64,000 nt of DNA from Sphingomonas lacusdianchii (GCF_022664395.1 NZ_JAKRET010000005.1:62001-126000); one strand, 5' to 3'; positions 33,999 through 43,507 are shown, numbered from the stretch's first letter. Translations and numbers: made by a program. The notes: generated from the sequence alone by a model not told the origin.

Positions 33999-34044
33999 TC
34001 CGCCGCAATAACCCTTTCCCCTTTTAGGGGAGAGGGTTGGGAGA

Positions 34045-34077
34045 GGGGGCTGTCCGCGAGGGCGGCCCCCTTTTTTT
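34045..34077 (+). terminator. Intrinsic terminator of sodB
   Basis: GGGGGC (34045-34050) pairs with GCCCCC (34065-34070), followed directly by seven T (34071-34077). The flanks carry complementary pyrimidine/purine runs (CCCTTTCCCC before, CTTCTCCCCCAAGGGGGAGAG at 34111-34135 after), so the whole 34010-34137 gap is hairpin-rich. Confidence 0.85.
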
Positions 34078-34137
34078 GTGAGTGCGACGCCCGGAACTTC
34101 CCTCTCCCCGACCTTCTCCCCCAAGGGGGAGAGGGAG

Positions 34138-34770
34138 TTAGTCTGCGGGGGGAAGCGGGCTGTCTTCCCCGACCTTCAGCCCATGCTTCAACAGCATCGG
34201 GATATTCGCGACCGCGAACAACAGCGTCAGCGGTACCGCGCCCCACAGCTTGAATCCGACCCAGAAATCCCAGGTCGAATGGCGCCACACGACCTCGTTG
34301 AGCACCGCCATGAATGCAAAGAACGCCGCCCAATTGATGGTCAGCTTGCGCCAGCCGAGCGCACTCAGCCCCGGATAGGCGGTTTCGAGCAATTGTTGCA
34401 GCAACGGCCGCCCGGTCACCAAGCCAAAGGTCAGGATCGCGGAGAACATCGCATAGACGATGGTCGGCTTCATCTTGATGAAAGTATCGTCGCGGAAATA
34501 GAGAGTCAGCGCGCCGAACACGACGACCAGCCCGGCCGACAGCCACAGCATCGGCGAAATGTGGCCGGTCTTCCACTTCGATACGATGATCGCGATGACG
34601 CTGGCGATCATGAAGGCGGTGCTGGCGATGATGACCTGCGCCAGCGAATCGATCATGTCGGGCAGGCCGATCTTGCCGGCCAGCAGATTGGCGACGAAGA
34701 ACACCACCAGCGGCCCGTAATCGAGCGCCATGCGGAACAGCGGCGAGGCGGGTTGGCGCTGTACGGTCAT
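34138..34770 (-). CDS. yciB: Inner membrane-spanning protein YciB (septation protein A)
   Basis: A 210-aa protein with about five to six hydrophobic segments. It begins MALDYGPLVVFFVANLLAGKIGL after a short basic tail, and contains KMKPTIVYAMFSAILTFGLVTGRPLLQQLL and GWRKLTINWAAFFAFMAVLNEVVWR, conserved YciB segments. Family knowledge links it to envelope integrity and intracellular septation. The ATG overlaps the ftsY stop (ATGA), making mtaB-ftsY-yciB one leftward operon. Confidence 0.92.
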   Translation of the reverse strand: MTVQRQPASPLFRMALDYGPLVVFFVANLLAGKIGLPDMIDSLAQVIIASTAFMIASVIAIIVSKWKTGHISPMLWLSAGLVVVFGALTLYFRDDTFIKMKPTIVYAMFSAILTFGLVTGRPLLQQLLETAYPGLSALGWRKLTINWAAFFAFMAVLNEVVWRHSTWDFWVGFKLWGAVPLTLLFAVANIPMLLKHGLKVGEDSPLPPAD

Positions 34771-35696
34771 TTGCGCACCCGTTCGACACCGGCGATGATC
34801 CGCGACACTTCGTTGGCGTCGAAGCCGCGCAGATCGTCGGCGGTTTCGCCCACGCCGATCGCATGGATCGGCAGGCCGAACTTCTCGGCCGCCGCGACTA
34901 ATACGCCGCCGCGCGCGGTGCCATCGAGCTTGGTCATGACGAGGCCGGTGACGCCCGCCATTTCCTTGAATACCTCGATCTGGTTCAGCGCATTCTGACC
35001 CGTCGTCGCGTCGAGGACGAGGACGACGTCGTGCGGCGCTGCCGGGTTGAGCCGGCCGAGGACCCGCCGGACCTTGGCCAGTTCGTCCATCAATTCGCGC
35101 TTGTTCTGCAGGCGGCCGGCGGTGTCGACGATCAGCACGTCGATGCCGGTGGCCGTCGCCTGCTTGACCGCTTCATAGACGATGCCGGCGGCGTCGCCCC
35201 CCTCGGCACCGCTGACGATCGGCACGCCGATCCGTTCGGCCCAGGTGCGAAGCTGGCCGATGGCGGCGGCGCGGAAGGTGTCGCCCGCCGCCAGCATCAC
35301 GCCATAATCCTGTTCGACCAGCGTCTTGGCCAGCTTGGCGATGGTGGTGGTCTTGCCCGACCCGTTGACGCCGATGACGAGGATCACCTGCGGTCGCGGA
35401 AACGCCTCGATTTCCAGCGGCTTGGCGACCGGCGTTAAGACCTTTTCGATCTCTTCCGCGACGACCAGCCGGATGCCGAGTTCCTCCATGTTGCGTTCAT
35501 ATTGCCCTTCGGCAAGGCGCTGGCGGACGCGGGCGGCGGTGGCGGGACCGAGGTCGGAGGCGATCAACGCTTCCTCGATATCGTCGAGCTGCGTGTCGTC
35601 GAGCCGCGCGGCGGACAGGCCGACAAGGTTGCCGGTCAGCCGGTCCGACGTCTTCTTGAGGCCGCCGAGCAGGCGTTCGTGCCACGAAAGGCTCAT
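34767..35696 (-). CDS. ftsY: Signal recognition particle receptor FtsY
   Basis: SRP receptor GTPase of 309 aa that docks ribosome-SRP complexes at the membrane. NG domain: helical N region [22 protein letters not shown]-loop [50 protein letters not shown], and [22 protein letters not shown] with TKLD for guanine recognition. The acidic A domain of E. coli FtsY is absent, as in other alphaproteobacteria. The start [20 protein letters not shown] is a membrane-binding amphipathic helix. Its partner ffh lies 3.7 kb away. Confidence 0.96.
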   Translation of the reverse strand: MSLSWHERLLGGLKKTSDRLTGNLVGLSAARLDDTQLDDIEEALIASDLGPATAARVRQRLAEGQYERNMEELGIRLVVAEEIEKVLTPVAKPLEIEAFPRPQVILVIGVNGSGKTTTIAKLAKTLVEQDYGVMLAAGDTFRAAAIGQLRTWAERIGVPIVSGAEGGDAAGIVYEAVKQATATGIDVLIVDTAGRLQNKRELMDELAKVRRVLGRLNPAAPHDVVLVLDATTGQNALNQIEVFKEMAGVTGLVMTKLDGTARGGVLVAAAEKFGLPIHAIGVGETADDLRGFDANEVSRIIAGVERVRK

Positions 35697-36928
35697 AGGG
35701 GCATTCCGATCAACTGATTGCCTTCGATCTGGGTCAGCCGCACGGTCACGATCGAACCGGGCGGGCAGGGGGGAAGCGAAACATCGGCGAAGCCGGGGCT
35801 GTGCCCGCGCGTGCCGGGACGTTCGACGAGGATGTCGGCGGTGCTGCCGATCTGGCGCTGCAACCAGTCGCGGTGGCGACGTTCGGCGGCTACACGCAAC
35901 GCCTGTGCGCGCGCCTTGCCAACCGGCGGCGGCACCTGCGGCATCCGCGCAGCGGGGGTCCGGGCGCGCGGACTGTAGGGAAAGACATGGGCATGGACGA
36001 TGTCGCAATCGTCGATGAGCGCGAGGGTGTTCGCCGCCATCGCATCGTCCTCGGTCGGAAAGCCGGCGATCAGGTCGGCACCGATCGCGATATCGGGACG
36101 TGCGGACTTGAGCCGGTCGACCAGCGCGACCGCGTCGGCGCGGCTGTGCCGGCGGCGCATCCGCTTCAGCACCATATCGTCGCCCGCCTGGAACGACAGG
36201 TGCGCGTGCGGCATGACACGGGGTTCTTTCGTCAGCAATTCGAACAGCTTGGCGTCGATAGCTGCGGGATCGAGCGAAGAAAGCCGCAAGCGCCGCAAGC
36301 GCGTACGGGCGAGGATCGCCGCGACCAGATCGCCGAGCCTCGGCGTATCGGACAGGTCGTCGCCATAGCTCGACAGGTCGACACCGGTCAGCACGACCTC
36401 GGCATGGCCGGCCGCGACGAGGGCCGCGACCTGCGCGACCACGCCGTCGATCGTCGCCGAACGGGATGGCCCTCGCCCTGCGGGGATCGCGCAGAAGGTG
36501 CAGCGATGGTCGCAGCCATTCTGGACTTCGATAAAGGCGCGCGTCTGCCCTTCGAATCCGCCGGCCAGTTGCGGCGCGGTGTCGAGTATGCGGGCGATGT
36601 CGCCGACGACGACCGGGTCGGTCGAACCCCATGCGGCCGGGTTCAGCTTGTCCGAATTGCCGATGACCCGGTCGACTTCGGGCATCGCCGCGAATTGCGC
36701 CGGATCGATCTGTGCCGCGCAGCCGGTGACGATCAGTTGCGCCGCCGGCCGGTCACGGCGGGCCCGCCGGATCGCGCGGCGGGTGGCCGCGACCGCATCG
36801 TTGGTGACCGCACAGCTATTGACCACGGTCACGTCGCGATCGACGACCAGCGCGCGGATCGCATCGCTTTCGGCGATGTTCAGCCGGCAGCCGAGCGTGA
36901 TGATAGTGGGACCAGCGGAGGATGGCAT
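35693..36928 (-). CDS. mtaB: tRNA t6A37 methylthiotransferase MtaB
   Basis: Radical-SAM enzyme of 411 aa converting t6A to ms2t6A at tRNA position 37. The N-terminal MTTase domain has three cluster Cys (ITLGCRLN, VNSCAVT, VTGCAAQ). The radical SAM motif is NGCDHRCTFCAIP, followed by GRGPSRS and LTGVDLSSYG. A C-terminal TRAM region is present near residues 355-411. This domain set fits MtaB/YqeV better than MiaB (shorter N-domain, GCRLN). Its ATG (36928) shares bases with the ATG of the divergent DUF924 gene. Confidence 0.92.
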   Translation of the reverse strand: MPSSAGPTIITLGCRLNIAESDAIRALVVDRDVTVVNSCAVTNDAVAATRRAIRRARRDRPAAQLIVTGCAAQIDPAQFAAMPEVDRVIGNSDKLNPAAWGSTDPVVVGDIARILDTAPQLAGGFEGQTRAFIEVQNGCDHRCTFCAIPAGRGPSRSATIDGVVAQVAALVAAGHAEVVLTGVDLSSYGDDLSDTPRLGDLVAAILARTRLRRLRLSSLDPAAIDAKLFELLTKEPRVMPHAHLSFQAGDDMVLKRMRRRHSRADAVALVDRLKSARPDIAIGADLIAGFPTEDDAMAANTLALIDDCDIVHAHVFPYSPRARTPAARMPQVPPPVGKARAQALRVAAERRHRDWLQRQIGSTADILVERPGTRGHSPGFADVSLPPCPPGSIVTVRLTQIEGNQLIGMPL

Positions 36929-37505
36929 GGGCGGTGATCTAGGGACAGGGACACGCGAAGTCCACGCGAACGCGCGGGGCGTGCTCGACTTCTGGTTCGA
37001 TGAGGTCGGGCCGGACCGCCATTTCGCCAAGGACGCGGCGCTCGATGTGACGATCGCGGAGCGCTTCGGGGCGTTGCGCGATACGGTATTGGCGACCGAG
37101 GCGGCGGAGTGGCGGGACGAAGAACATCATCTGCTCGCTGCGGTCATCCTGCTCGACCAGTTTTCGCGCAATATCTATCGCGGGACCGCCGAGGCATTTG
37201 CCGCAGACCCGCTCGCGCTCGAACTCGCGCTGATCGGCATCGCCCGTGGCGACGACAGGGAATTCAAACCGCTTGAACGCTCGTTCCTGTACATGCCGTT
37301 GATGCATAGCGAGGATGCCGGCGTCGCGCGCTTCTCGCTGCGCTGCTTCGAGTCGCTGGGCAATCCGGTGAACCTGCAATTCGCCCGCGACCATGCGGCC
37401 GTCCTCGCGCGCTATGGCCGCTATCCGTCGCGCAACGCCGCGCTTGGCGGCGAATCGACCGCGGCGGAGCGTGCCTATCTCAGCCGGCCCGACGCCGGTT
37501 GGTAA
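36927..37505 (+). CDS. DUF924 family protein
   Basis: A 192-aa protein of the DUF924 (all-helical, TPR-like) family. Supporting motifs are VLDFWFDEVGPDRHFAKDAA near the N-terminus, LAAVILLDQFSRNIYRGTAEAF in the middle, and FLYMPLMHSEDAGVARFSL then YGRYPSRNAALGGEST late. Its biochemical function is unknown. ATG 36927 lies within the CATG that also starts mtaB on the other strand; a slightly later start is possible. The gene overlaps the end of the convergent GGDEF/EAL gene by 26 bases. Confidence 0.88.
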   Translation: MGGDLGTGTREVHANARGVLDFWFDEVGPDRHFAKDAALDVTIAERFGALRDTVLATEAAEWRDEEHHLLAAVILLDQFSRNIYRGTAEAFAADPLALELALIGIARGDDREFKPLERSFLYMPLMHSEDAGVARFSLRCFESLGNPVNLQFARDHAAVLARYGRYPSRNAALGGESTAAERAYLSRPDAGW

Positions 37506-39126
37506 GGTCGGTCAGTTCGGGATCGCTCCCCCCGCCGCAATGGAGCAGCCCGCGCGCCGCCAGCATCCGCCGGGTGTCGGCCACCGACAACGGCCGGCTA
37601 TAGGCCCAGCCCTGCGCCTTGGCGCAACCGAGCGCGGCCAGCCGTTCGGCGATCGCGTCGGTCTCGACCCCCTCGGCGGTGATCGGCAGGTTCAGGCTTT
37701 CGCCCAGACCGATGATCGCATGGACGATCGCTGCCGAGTCGGCATTGTCGAGCAGCGACAGGACGAAACTCTTGTCGATCTTGATCCGGTCGAACGGCAG
37801 TGCCCGCAGATGCGCGAGGCTCGAATAACCGGTGCCGAAATCGTCGAGCGACAGCCGGACGCCCTGGTTCTTGAGCGATCCGACGATCGACTGGGCCAGC
37901 GGCAGATTGTCGAACAGCGCGCTTTCGGTGATCTCGATCTCCAGCCGGTTCGCGGCGAAACCGCATTCGACCGTGGTCTTGATGATCTTCTGCGCCAGCC
38001 ATGCGTCGCGCAACTGCCATGGCGAGATGTTGACCGACAGGGTGATGCCCGGGTCCCAGTCGCGTGCGGCGGCGAAGGCCTGACGCATGATCGACAGCGA
38101 CAGGTCGCCGATCAGCCCGGCCTCCTCCGCGACCGGAATGAAGCGATCGGGCGGGATCGGCCCCTGGGTCGGATGGACCCAGCGTGCCAGTACCTCGAAC
38201 CCGCACAGCCGACCGGTGGCCAGATCGACCTGCGGTTCGAAAAAGGGAACGACCTGTCCGGCGGGGATCGCCTGACGCAACCCGCTTTCGATGTCGTTGC
38301 GGTCGATCAGCGCGTTCTCCATCGCCCGGTTGAACCAGGTGAAGTCGCCGCGACCCGATTTCTTGGCCGAATACATCGCGATATCGGCGGCGCGCAGCAG
38401 CGTGTCGATGCTGCCCCCGTCAAAGTCCGACCGGGCGATGCCGATCGAACAACTCAGATGGATGCGCAGATCGTCGACGAACATCGGCTGCGACAGCGCG
38501 GTGATGACCCGGCCGGCAATGCGTTCGACGACCGCCGGATCGCGCGCGTCGAAGACGAAGGCACAGGCAAAGGCGTCACCGCCGAATCGCGCGGTCAGCG
38601 CGGCGGGGGGCATCGCTCCGGCAATCTCCAGCGCGACGCTGCGCAGCACGCTGTCGCCCGCCGCATGGCCGTGCATGTCGTTGACCATCTTGAAATGATC
38701 GAGGTCGACGATCAGCAGCGCCACCGCCTGATCGCGCTTCGTCGCCGAACGCAGCAGCGCGGCACCCGCTTCGCTGAGGCTGCGGCGATTGAGGAAACCG
38801 GTCAGCGGATCGCGCGACGCCAGCATCCGCGCGCGTTCCTCGGCGGCGGATCGGCCATGCATCTCGATCCGGACGGCGCGGTGGCGGCGCCAGCCGAAGA
38901 TGACCAGCGCGGCGTTGATGAGCAACGCCGTCACCAGCGGCTGCGCCACAGGCTCGCCGCCATAGAAACGATGGTCGAGCAGTCCCGAAATGACCGCGAA
39001 GCTGAGGCCCACGAACAGCAGGATCGCCGCGACGCAGATCGCCAGGGTCCAGCGTTCGCCGCCTTCCCGCGGTTCCGCCGGCGCAGGGCCGATGCCCTCG
39101 GTACCTCTTTGACGATCCCATTCCAT
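37480..39126 (-). CDS. Membrane GGDEF/EAL protein with degenerate GGDAF motif
   Basis: A 548-aa c-di-GMP protein. Two transmembrane helices (LAICVAAILLFVGLSFAVIS; LVTALLINAALVIFGW) precede a GGDEF domain starting RDPLTGFLNRRSL, whose signature at residues ~182-186 reads GGDAF instead of GGDEF. The loss of the metal/catalytic Glu argues against cyclase activity. The EAL domain looks intact: GFEVLARW (the EAL Glu), SVNISPWQLRD, IEITESALFD, LDDFGTGYSSL, KIDKSF and AEGVET. The likely role is a phosphodiesterase whose GGDEF domain may bind GTP as an allosteric site, inferred by analogy with known GGDEF-EAL proteins. ATG 39126 is the start; TTG 39132 is possible. Confidence 0.92.
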   Translation of the reverse strand: MEWDRQRGTEGIGPAPAEPREGGERWTLAICVAAILLFVGLSFAVISGLLDHRFYGGEPVAQPLVTALLINAALVIFGWRRHRAVRIEMHGRSAAEERARMLASRDPLTGFLNRRSLSEAGAALLRSATKRDQAVALLIVDLDHFKMVNDMHGHAAGDSVLRSVALEIAGAMPPAALTARFGGDAFACAFVFDARDPAVVERIAGRVITALSQPMFVDDLRIHLSCSIGIARSDFDGGSIDTLLRAADIAMYSAKKSGRGDFTWFNRAMENALIDRNDIESGLRQAIPAGQVVPFFEPQVDLATGRLCGFEVLARWVHPTQGPIPPDRFIPVAEEAGLIGDLSLSIMRQAFAAARDWDPGITLSVNISPWQLRDAWLAQKIIKTTVECGFAANRLEIEITESALFDNLPLAQSIVGSLKNQGVRLSLDDFGTGYSSLAHLRALPFDRIKIDKSFVLSLLDNADSAAIVHAIIGLGESLNLPITAEGVETDAIAERLAALGCAKAQGWAYSRPLSVADTRRMLAARGLLHCGGGSDPELTDLTNRRRAG

Positions 39127-39366
39127 CGGCAATTCTTATCCCGACCATCGGTATAGAAGCGGTTAAAGCCGGCCCATCGTCCGCCATGGACCGGTCGCCG
39201 ATCGTCATCGCTTGCGCCGAACCGAGTTTTGGGATAGGCGCCCCGGATCGTTTCCGTGCGGAGACGTTCAGCATTGCCGCCCATGGGCGACGCCGGCCGA
39301 CGAGGTTTCGTCCGCCGGCGTGTTTTGCTTGAGCGTTTCCCGTACGGCAAGGCTGGAGTGGTACGC

Positions 39367-40860
39367 GTGTTCGAGAGTCTGAGTGACCGGCTGGGAGGGG
39401 TGTTCGATCGCTTGCGCGGTCGCGGCGCGCTGACCGAAGCCGACGTTCGCACCGCGATGCGCGAAGTCCGCGTCGCGCTGCTCGAAGCCGATGTGGCACT
39501 GCCGGTCGCGCGCGAATTCGTCGAGAAGGCGACCGAAGCGGCCGTTGGCCAGAACGTCCTGCGCTCGATCACGCCGGGGCAGCAGGTCGTCAAGATCGTC
39601 CATGACGCGCTGGTCGACATGCTGGGGCCGGATACGGCCGAACTCGACGTCGCGGTCACGCCGCCCGCCGTGGTGATGCTGGTCGGTCTGCAGGGTTCGG
39701 GCAAGACCACCACCACCGCCAAGCTCGCCAAGCTGCTCGCCAAGCGCGAGGGCAAGAAGGTGATGATGGCGTCGCTCGACGTCAATCGCCCGGCCGCGCA
39801 GGAACAGCTGGCGGTGCTGGGGACGCAGGTCGAGGTTGCGACGCTGCCGATCGTGGCGGGGCAGCAGCCGGTCGATATCGCCCGGCGCGCGCTGCAATCG
39901 GCGAAGCTGCAGGGCTATGACGTCGTCATGCTCGATACGGCGGGCCGTCTGCACGTCGATCAGGCGCTGATGGACGAGATGAAGGCGGTGGCGGAGATCG
40001 CGCGGCCGAACGAAATCCTGCTGGTCGTCGACTCGCTGACCGGTCAGGACGCGGTCAACGTCGCGCAGAACTTCTCCGAACAAGTGCCGCTGACCGGCGT
40101 CATCCTGACCCGCATGGACGGCGATGCGCGCGGTGGCGCCGCGCTGTCGATGCGGGCCGTAACCGGCAAGCCGATCAAGTTCGCAGGGACCGGCGAAAAG
40201 CTGGATGCGATCGAGCCGTTCCATCCGAAGCGCGTTGCCGGCCGGATCCTCGGCATGGGCGACGTCGTCTCGCTGGTCGAGAAGGCGGCGCAGTCGATCG
40301 AGGCCGAAGATGCCGAGCGCATGGCCGGTCGTCTCGCCAAGGGCCAGTTCGACATGAACGACCTGCGCGGGCAGCTGGCGCAGATGCGGCGCATGGGCGG
40401 CCTCGGCGCGCTTGCCGGCATGATCCCCGGCATGAAGAAGGCGCAGGCGGCGATGGCCTCGGGCGCGGTCGATGAGAAGATCCTGCTGCGCATGGACGCG
40501 ATGATCACGTCGATGACGGTCAAGGAACGCGCCAAGCCCGAGCTGATCAACGCCAAGCGCAAGATCCGTATCGCCAAGGGGTCGGGCACCACGGTGCAGG
40601 ACGTCAACAAGCTCCTGAAGATGCATCAGGAAATGCAGTCCGCGATGAAGAAGCTCAAGAAGATGGGCGGCATCAAAGGCATGATGGCGATGCTGGGCAA
40701 GGGCGGCATGGGCGGTCTCGGCAATGCGCTGGGCGGTCCGGGGCTCGGCGACCTGATGAGCAAGGCTGGCGGCGAAATGCCGGGCCTGCCGGGTCTCACG
40801 GGTGGCAAGGGCATGCCGCAACTGCCACCCGGCTTCGAAAACCTCATCAAGAAGAAGTAA
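39367..40860 (+). CDS. ffh: Signal recognition particle protein Ffh
   Basis: SRP54 GTPase of 497 aa. The N domain begins [20 protein letters not shown]. The P-loop is [15 protein letters not shown], followed by [20 protein letters not shown] and [15 protein letters not shown]. The Met-rich M domain ([37 protein letters not shown]) binds SRP RNA and signal sequences and ends in a Gly/Met-rich tail. GTG 39367 is chosen since GGAG lies about 8 bases upstream and it gives the canonical N-terminus. It runs towards rpsP, 47 bases on, as in many alphaproteobacteria. Confidence 0.96.
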   Translation: MFESLSDRLGGVFDRLRGRGALTEADVRTAMREVRVALLEADVALPVAREFVEKATEAAVGQNVLRSITPGQQVVKIVHDALVDMLGPDTAELDVAVTPPAVVMLVGLQGSGKTTTTAKLAKLLAKREGKKVMMASLDVNRPAAQEQLAVLGTQVEVATLPIVAGQQPVDIARRALQSAKLQGYDVVMLDTAGRLHVDQALMDEMKAVAEIARPNEILLVVDSLTGQDAVNVAQNFSEQVPLTGVILTRMDGDARGGAALSMRAVTGKPIKFAGTGEKLDAIEPFHPKRVAGRILGMGDVVSLVEKAAQSIEAEDAERMAGRLAKGQFDMNDLRGQLAQMRRMGGLGALAGMIPGMKKAQAAMASGAVDEKILLRMDAMITSMTVKERAKPELINAKRKIRIAKGSGTTVQDVNKLLKMHQEMQSAMKKLKKMGGIKGMMAMLGKGGMGGLGNALGGPGLGDLMSKAGGEMPGLPGLTGGKGMPQLPPGFENLIKKK

Positions 40861-40907
40861 CCGCCGGTCGGAACCGGCTTACACAGACCAACGAAGGAAG
40901 AAGAATA

Positions 40908-41282
40908 ATGGCACTCAGCATCCGTCTGTCGCGTGGCGGCTCGAAGAAGCGTCCGTACTACCGCATCGTCGTCGCCGACGCGCGCAGCCCGCGCGACGGC
41001 CGCTTCATCGAGAAGATCGGCACCTACAACCCGCTGCTGGGCAAGGAAGACGAGAAGCGCGTCGTGCTCGATGCCGAGCGTGCGACCCATTGGCTGGGCG
41101 TCGGCGCGCAGCCGACCGACCGCGTCGCCCGCTTCCTCGACAAGGCCGGCGTTAAGGAACGCGCTGCCCGCAACAACCCGAACAAGGGCAAGCCGGGCGA
41201 GAAGGCCGTCGAGCGCGCCGAAGAGCGTGCCGAAAAGGCGAAGGCCGCCGAAGAAGCCGCTGCTGCCCCGGCCGAAGCATAA
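40908..41282 (+). CDS. rpsP: 30S ribosomal protein bS16
   Basis: A 124-aa ribosomal protein: [20 protein letters not shown], then [20 protein letters not shown] and [20 protein letters not shown] cover the bS16 core. A C-terminal extension of about 40 residues rich in Glu, Lys and Ala ([20 protein letters not shown]) is typical of alphaproteobacteria. AAGGAAG precedes the ATG. Normally first of rpsP-rimM-trmD-rplS. Confidence 0.97.
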   Translation: MALSIRLSRGGSKKRPYYRIVVADARSPRDGRFIEKIGTYNPLLGKEDEKRVVLDAERATHWLGVGAQPTDRVARFLDKAGVKERAARNNPNKGKPGEKAVERAEERAEKAKAAEEAAAAPAEA

Positions 41283-41385
41283 GAGGCCAAGGGTAAGGGG
41301 TTCCGTCGGCGCGTCTTTTCGGGCGCGCCGGCACCCTATGACCGTCGTCACGCGTTCCGGGTCTACCCGACCAGGAGCATGAACG

Positions 41386-41511
41386 ATGATCGATCCCGAA
41401 CAGCAGCCGAACCATGACGAAGACGCCACCAATGCCGGCCAATCGGCGGAAGAACCCGCCGAAGGCCGCGACGACGCCCCCGCGGGCGGCGAAGGCTCGC
41501 CCGACGCCTGA
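41386..41511 (+). CDS. Possible 41-aa acidic peptide overlapping the rimM start
   Basis: A frame from ATG 41386 with AGGAG ending 8 bases upstream. Product begins MIDPEQQPNHDEDATNAGQS and is strongly acidic, without hydrophobic parts. It overlaps the first ~30 codons of the annotated rimM reading in another frame. Both frames have GC-rich third positions, so codon bias does not decide. If real, rimM may begin later (GTG 41540) and be coupled to it. No family recognised. Confidence 0.35.
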   Translation: MIDPEQQPNHDEDATNAGQSAEEPAEGRDDAPAGGEGSPDA

Positions 41512-41998
41512 ACCGGCGGCGGCGGACCGCGACCGTGTCGTGCTGGCGGCGATCGCCGGTGCGCACGGGCTGAACGGCGAGGTGCGGCTGAAGCTGTTCA
41601 CCGATGACCTGTCGGCTTATCCGGCGCTGAACGGAGGCGCGCTGACCCTGATGTCGGTGCGCCCCGCCACCAACGGCGTCATCGGCAAGTTCCGCGAGAT
41701 CGCCGACCGGACCAAGGCCGAGGCGATGCGCGGCACCGAGCTGTGGATCGGCCGCGACCAGCTGCCCCCGCTGGGTGAGGGCGAATATTACCATGCCGAC
41801 CTGCTGGGGTTGCCGGCGGTGTCGAGCGAGGGCGAGGCGCTGGGTCACGTCGTCGCGATCGACGATTTCGGCGCAGGCGACGTAATCGAGATCGAACGCC
41901 CCGACGGCAAGCGCTTCATGGTGCCGATGCAGCCGCAAGCGGTCCCCGAATGGAATGCCGAACGGCTGGTCGTCGACGCGCTGTTCGCCGCCGACTGA
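41414..41998 (+). CDS. rimM: Ribosome maturation factor RimM
   Basis: A 194-aa 16S rRNA processing factor binding uS19 in the 30S head. The core starts VVLAAIAGAHGLNGEVRLKL and continues through RGTELWIGRDQLPPLGEGEY, then the PRC-barrel EYYHADLLGLPAV to PMQPQAVPEWNAERLVVDAL. Before it, ATG 41414 adds a 35-residue Pro/Lys/Ala-rich tail with no ribosome site; ATG 41432 or GTG 41540 may be the true start. The TGA abuts the stop of the convergent BLUF gene with no space. Confidence 0.93.
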   Translation: MTKTPPMPANRRKNPPKAATTPPRAAKARPTPEPAAADRDRVVLAAIAGAHGLNGEVRLKLFTDDLSAYPALNGGALTLMSVRPATNGVIGKFREIADRTKAEAMRGTELWIGRDQLPPLGEGEYYHADLLGLPAVSSEGEALGHVVAIDDFGAGDVIEIERPDGKRFMVPMQPQAVPEWNAERLVVDALFAAD

Positions 41999-42400
41999 TC
42001 AGCGATTGGCGGCGGTGGTGAATGCCTGCCGCACCGATTCCGGTGCATTGGACAGTCGGCGTTCGAGCCGCGCGAGCAACGCGTCGGTATCGCTGCTGCC
42101 CGTCTGCGCGCGCTCCATGCTCCAGTACCCGAATTCGCGGGCCTCGACCGGACGATCGGACAGGATCGTCAGTTCGTCATGTCGCGGGTCGGCGGCAATC
42201 CGGGCGAAGGTGGCGGCGACGCTGCTCTCCGGCCCCTCGATCACCTGCAGGAACAGGCCGTCCTGATACCAGAGCAACCCGGTCACCCCGTCGACGGCAT
42301 TATTGTGCCGCGACTGCTGCACGATCCGGTCGACATCGACACCGGGCGCACAGCGGCTGGCGTAGAATAGCTGACGAAAGGGCGGGGTAGTCACGCACAT
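41999..42400 (-). CDS. BLUF-domain blue-light sensor
   Basis: A 133-aa, domain-only BLUF (FAD-binding) photoreceptor. Key residues by alignment to AppA: Tyr13 in LFYASR, the Asn pair 33-34 in [19 protein letters not shown], Gln52 in LFLQVIEG, Trp93 and Met95 in FGYWSMERA. The Tyr-Gln hydrogen-bond switch is therefore complete, although the loop after Tyr13 is about three residues shorter than usual. No output domain, so it must signal by protein contact. It is on the opposite strand, inside the rpsP-rimM/trmD-rplS interval, and 102 bases downstream of the thioredoxin-reductase-like gene. Confidence 0.92.
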   Translation of the reverse strand: MCVTTPPFRQLFYASRCAPGVDVDRIVQQSRHNNAVDGVTGLLWYQDGLFLQVIEGPESSVAATFARIAADPRHDELTILSDRPVEAREFGYWSMERAQTGSSDTDALLARLERRLSNAPESVRQAFTTAANR

Positions 42401-42502
42401 CGGATACGGTTCCCGCCGCGTCCGATCAAGTCACTTCGCGGCCGGGGATCGTTCGCAACCCGGAATGGTCGGCGACGGACCGAATTCGGCCGGCGACCAG
42501 AT

Positions 42503-43444
42503 TCATCGCCGCAGCGGACGGCGTTCGCTCAGCAGATTGCGGATCGTCGTCGCCGCGACCCCCGCCTCGCCCATGGCATGGCTGATCTGGTCGAGGCCCT
42601 TCACCACGTCGCCGGCCGCGAACAGGCCGGGGATCGAGGTGCGCTGGTGATCGTCGACCTCCAGACAGCCGTCCACGCTCGCCCGCGCCCCGGCCGCGAC
42701 CGCCAGTTCGGAGCGGATATGCGAGCCAAGCGCCGGATAGACGCTGTCGAACGCCATCTCGCCCTCGGCGGTGCGTACGATGAACCGGTCGCCATCGATC
42801 CGATAGTCGCCACATGGTCCGTCGACCCGCTGGATGCCGGCTGCGTTGAGCTTGGTCCGACAGGCATCGTCGAGGTCATGGTCGCTGTCGGGGGCGATCA
42901 GCGTGACGTCGGCGGTATAACCGCGCAGGAACAGTGCCTCGCGCGTGCCGTGATCGCTGGTCCCGATCACCCCGACCCGTCGGTCGGTCACCTCATACCC
43001 GTCACAGATCGGGCAATAGCGCAGCAATCCCCGCGCCAGCGCCGCATCATGGACGGCGTCGTCCAATCCGCGCGGCCGATGGTTGACGACCCCGGTCGCA
43101 AGCAACACGCTACGCGCCGCCACGACGCCGTCGGCGGTGACGACGCGGAAATCCTCGCCGTCGCGTTCGATCGCGTCGACCGTCGCGGGGGTGCAGGTCG
43201 CGCCATAGGTCCGCGCCTGTTCGTGCATCCGCGCCAGCAGTTCCTTGCCGGCAATGCCGCCGGGAAAGCCGGCATGATTATGGGTGCGCGGGATCATCGC
43301 TGCGCGGCTCGATCCGCAATCGAACATGCGGATCGTCAGGTGAAACCGCGCGAGATAGATGGCGGCGGTCAGCCCAGCGGGACCGGCACCGACGATGACG
43401 CAATCGACCGTTTCGGGATCGGGGGCAGGGGAGGTCGCCGACAT
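42503..43444 (-). CDS. Thioredoxin-reductase-like FAD/NAD(P) oxidoreductase
   Basis: A 313-aa two-dinucleotide-domain flavoprotein. FAD site: [20 protein letters not shown] at the N-terminus and the late [20 protein letters not shown]. The NAD(P) domain carries [11 protein letters not shown], where C-P-I-C occupies the redox disulphide position of thioredoxin reductase, then [19 protein letters not shown]. The NADP-binding loop departs from GGGDSA (it reads IGTSDHG), so this is a TrxR relative rather than a certain TrxB. Start ATG 43444. Divergent from trmD (63 bases). The substrate disulphide or quinone is unknown. Confidence 0.88.
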   Translation of the reverse strand: MSATSPAPDPETVDCVIVGAGPAGLTAAIYLARFHLTIRMFDCGSSRAAMIPRTHNHAGFPGGIAGKELLARMHEQARTYGATCTPATVDAIERDGEDFRVVTADGVVAARSVLLATGVVNHRPRGLDDAVHDAALARGLLRYCPICDGYEVTDRRVGVIGTSDHGTREALFLRGYTADVTLIAPDSDHDLDDACRTKLNAAGIQRVDGPCGDYRIDGDRFIVRTAEGEMAFDSVYPALGSHIRSELAVAAGARASVDGCLEVDDHQRTSIPGLFAAGDVVKGLDQISHAMGEAGVAATTIRNLLSERRPLRR

Positions 43445-43507
43445 GGAGGCGCAAATGAAGCGGATGGGCTTTCGTTCCCACGAACAAGCGGGCACAGGCT
43501 GTCGCCC

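Noticed and set aside
34010-34137. Mobile element or CRISPR-like repeat after sodB
   Set aside because: Repeats are only pyrimidine/purine hairpins around a terminator; no regular spacers or transposase.
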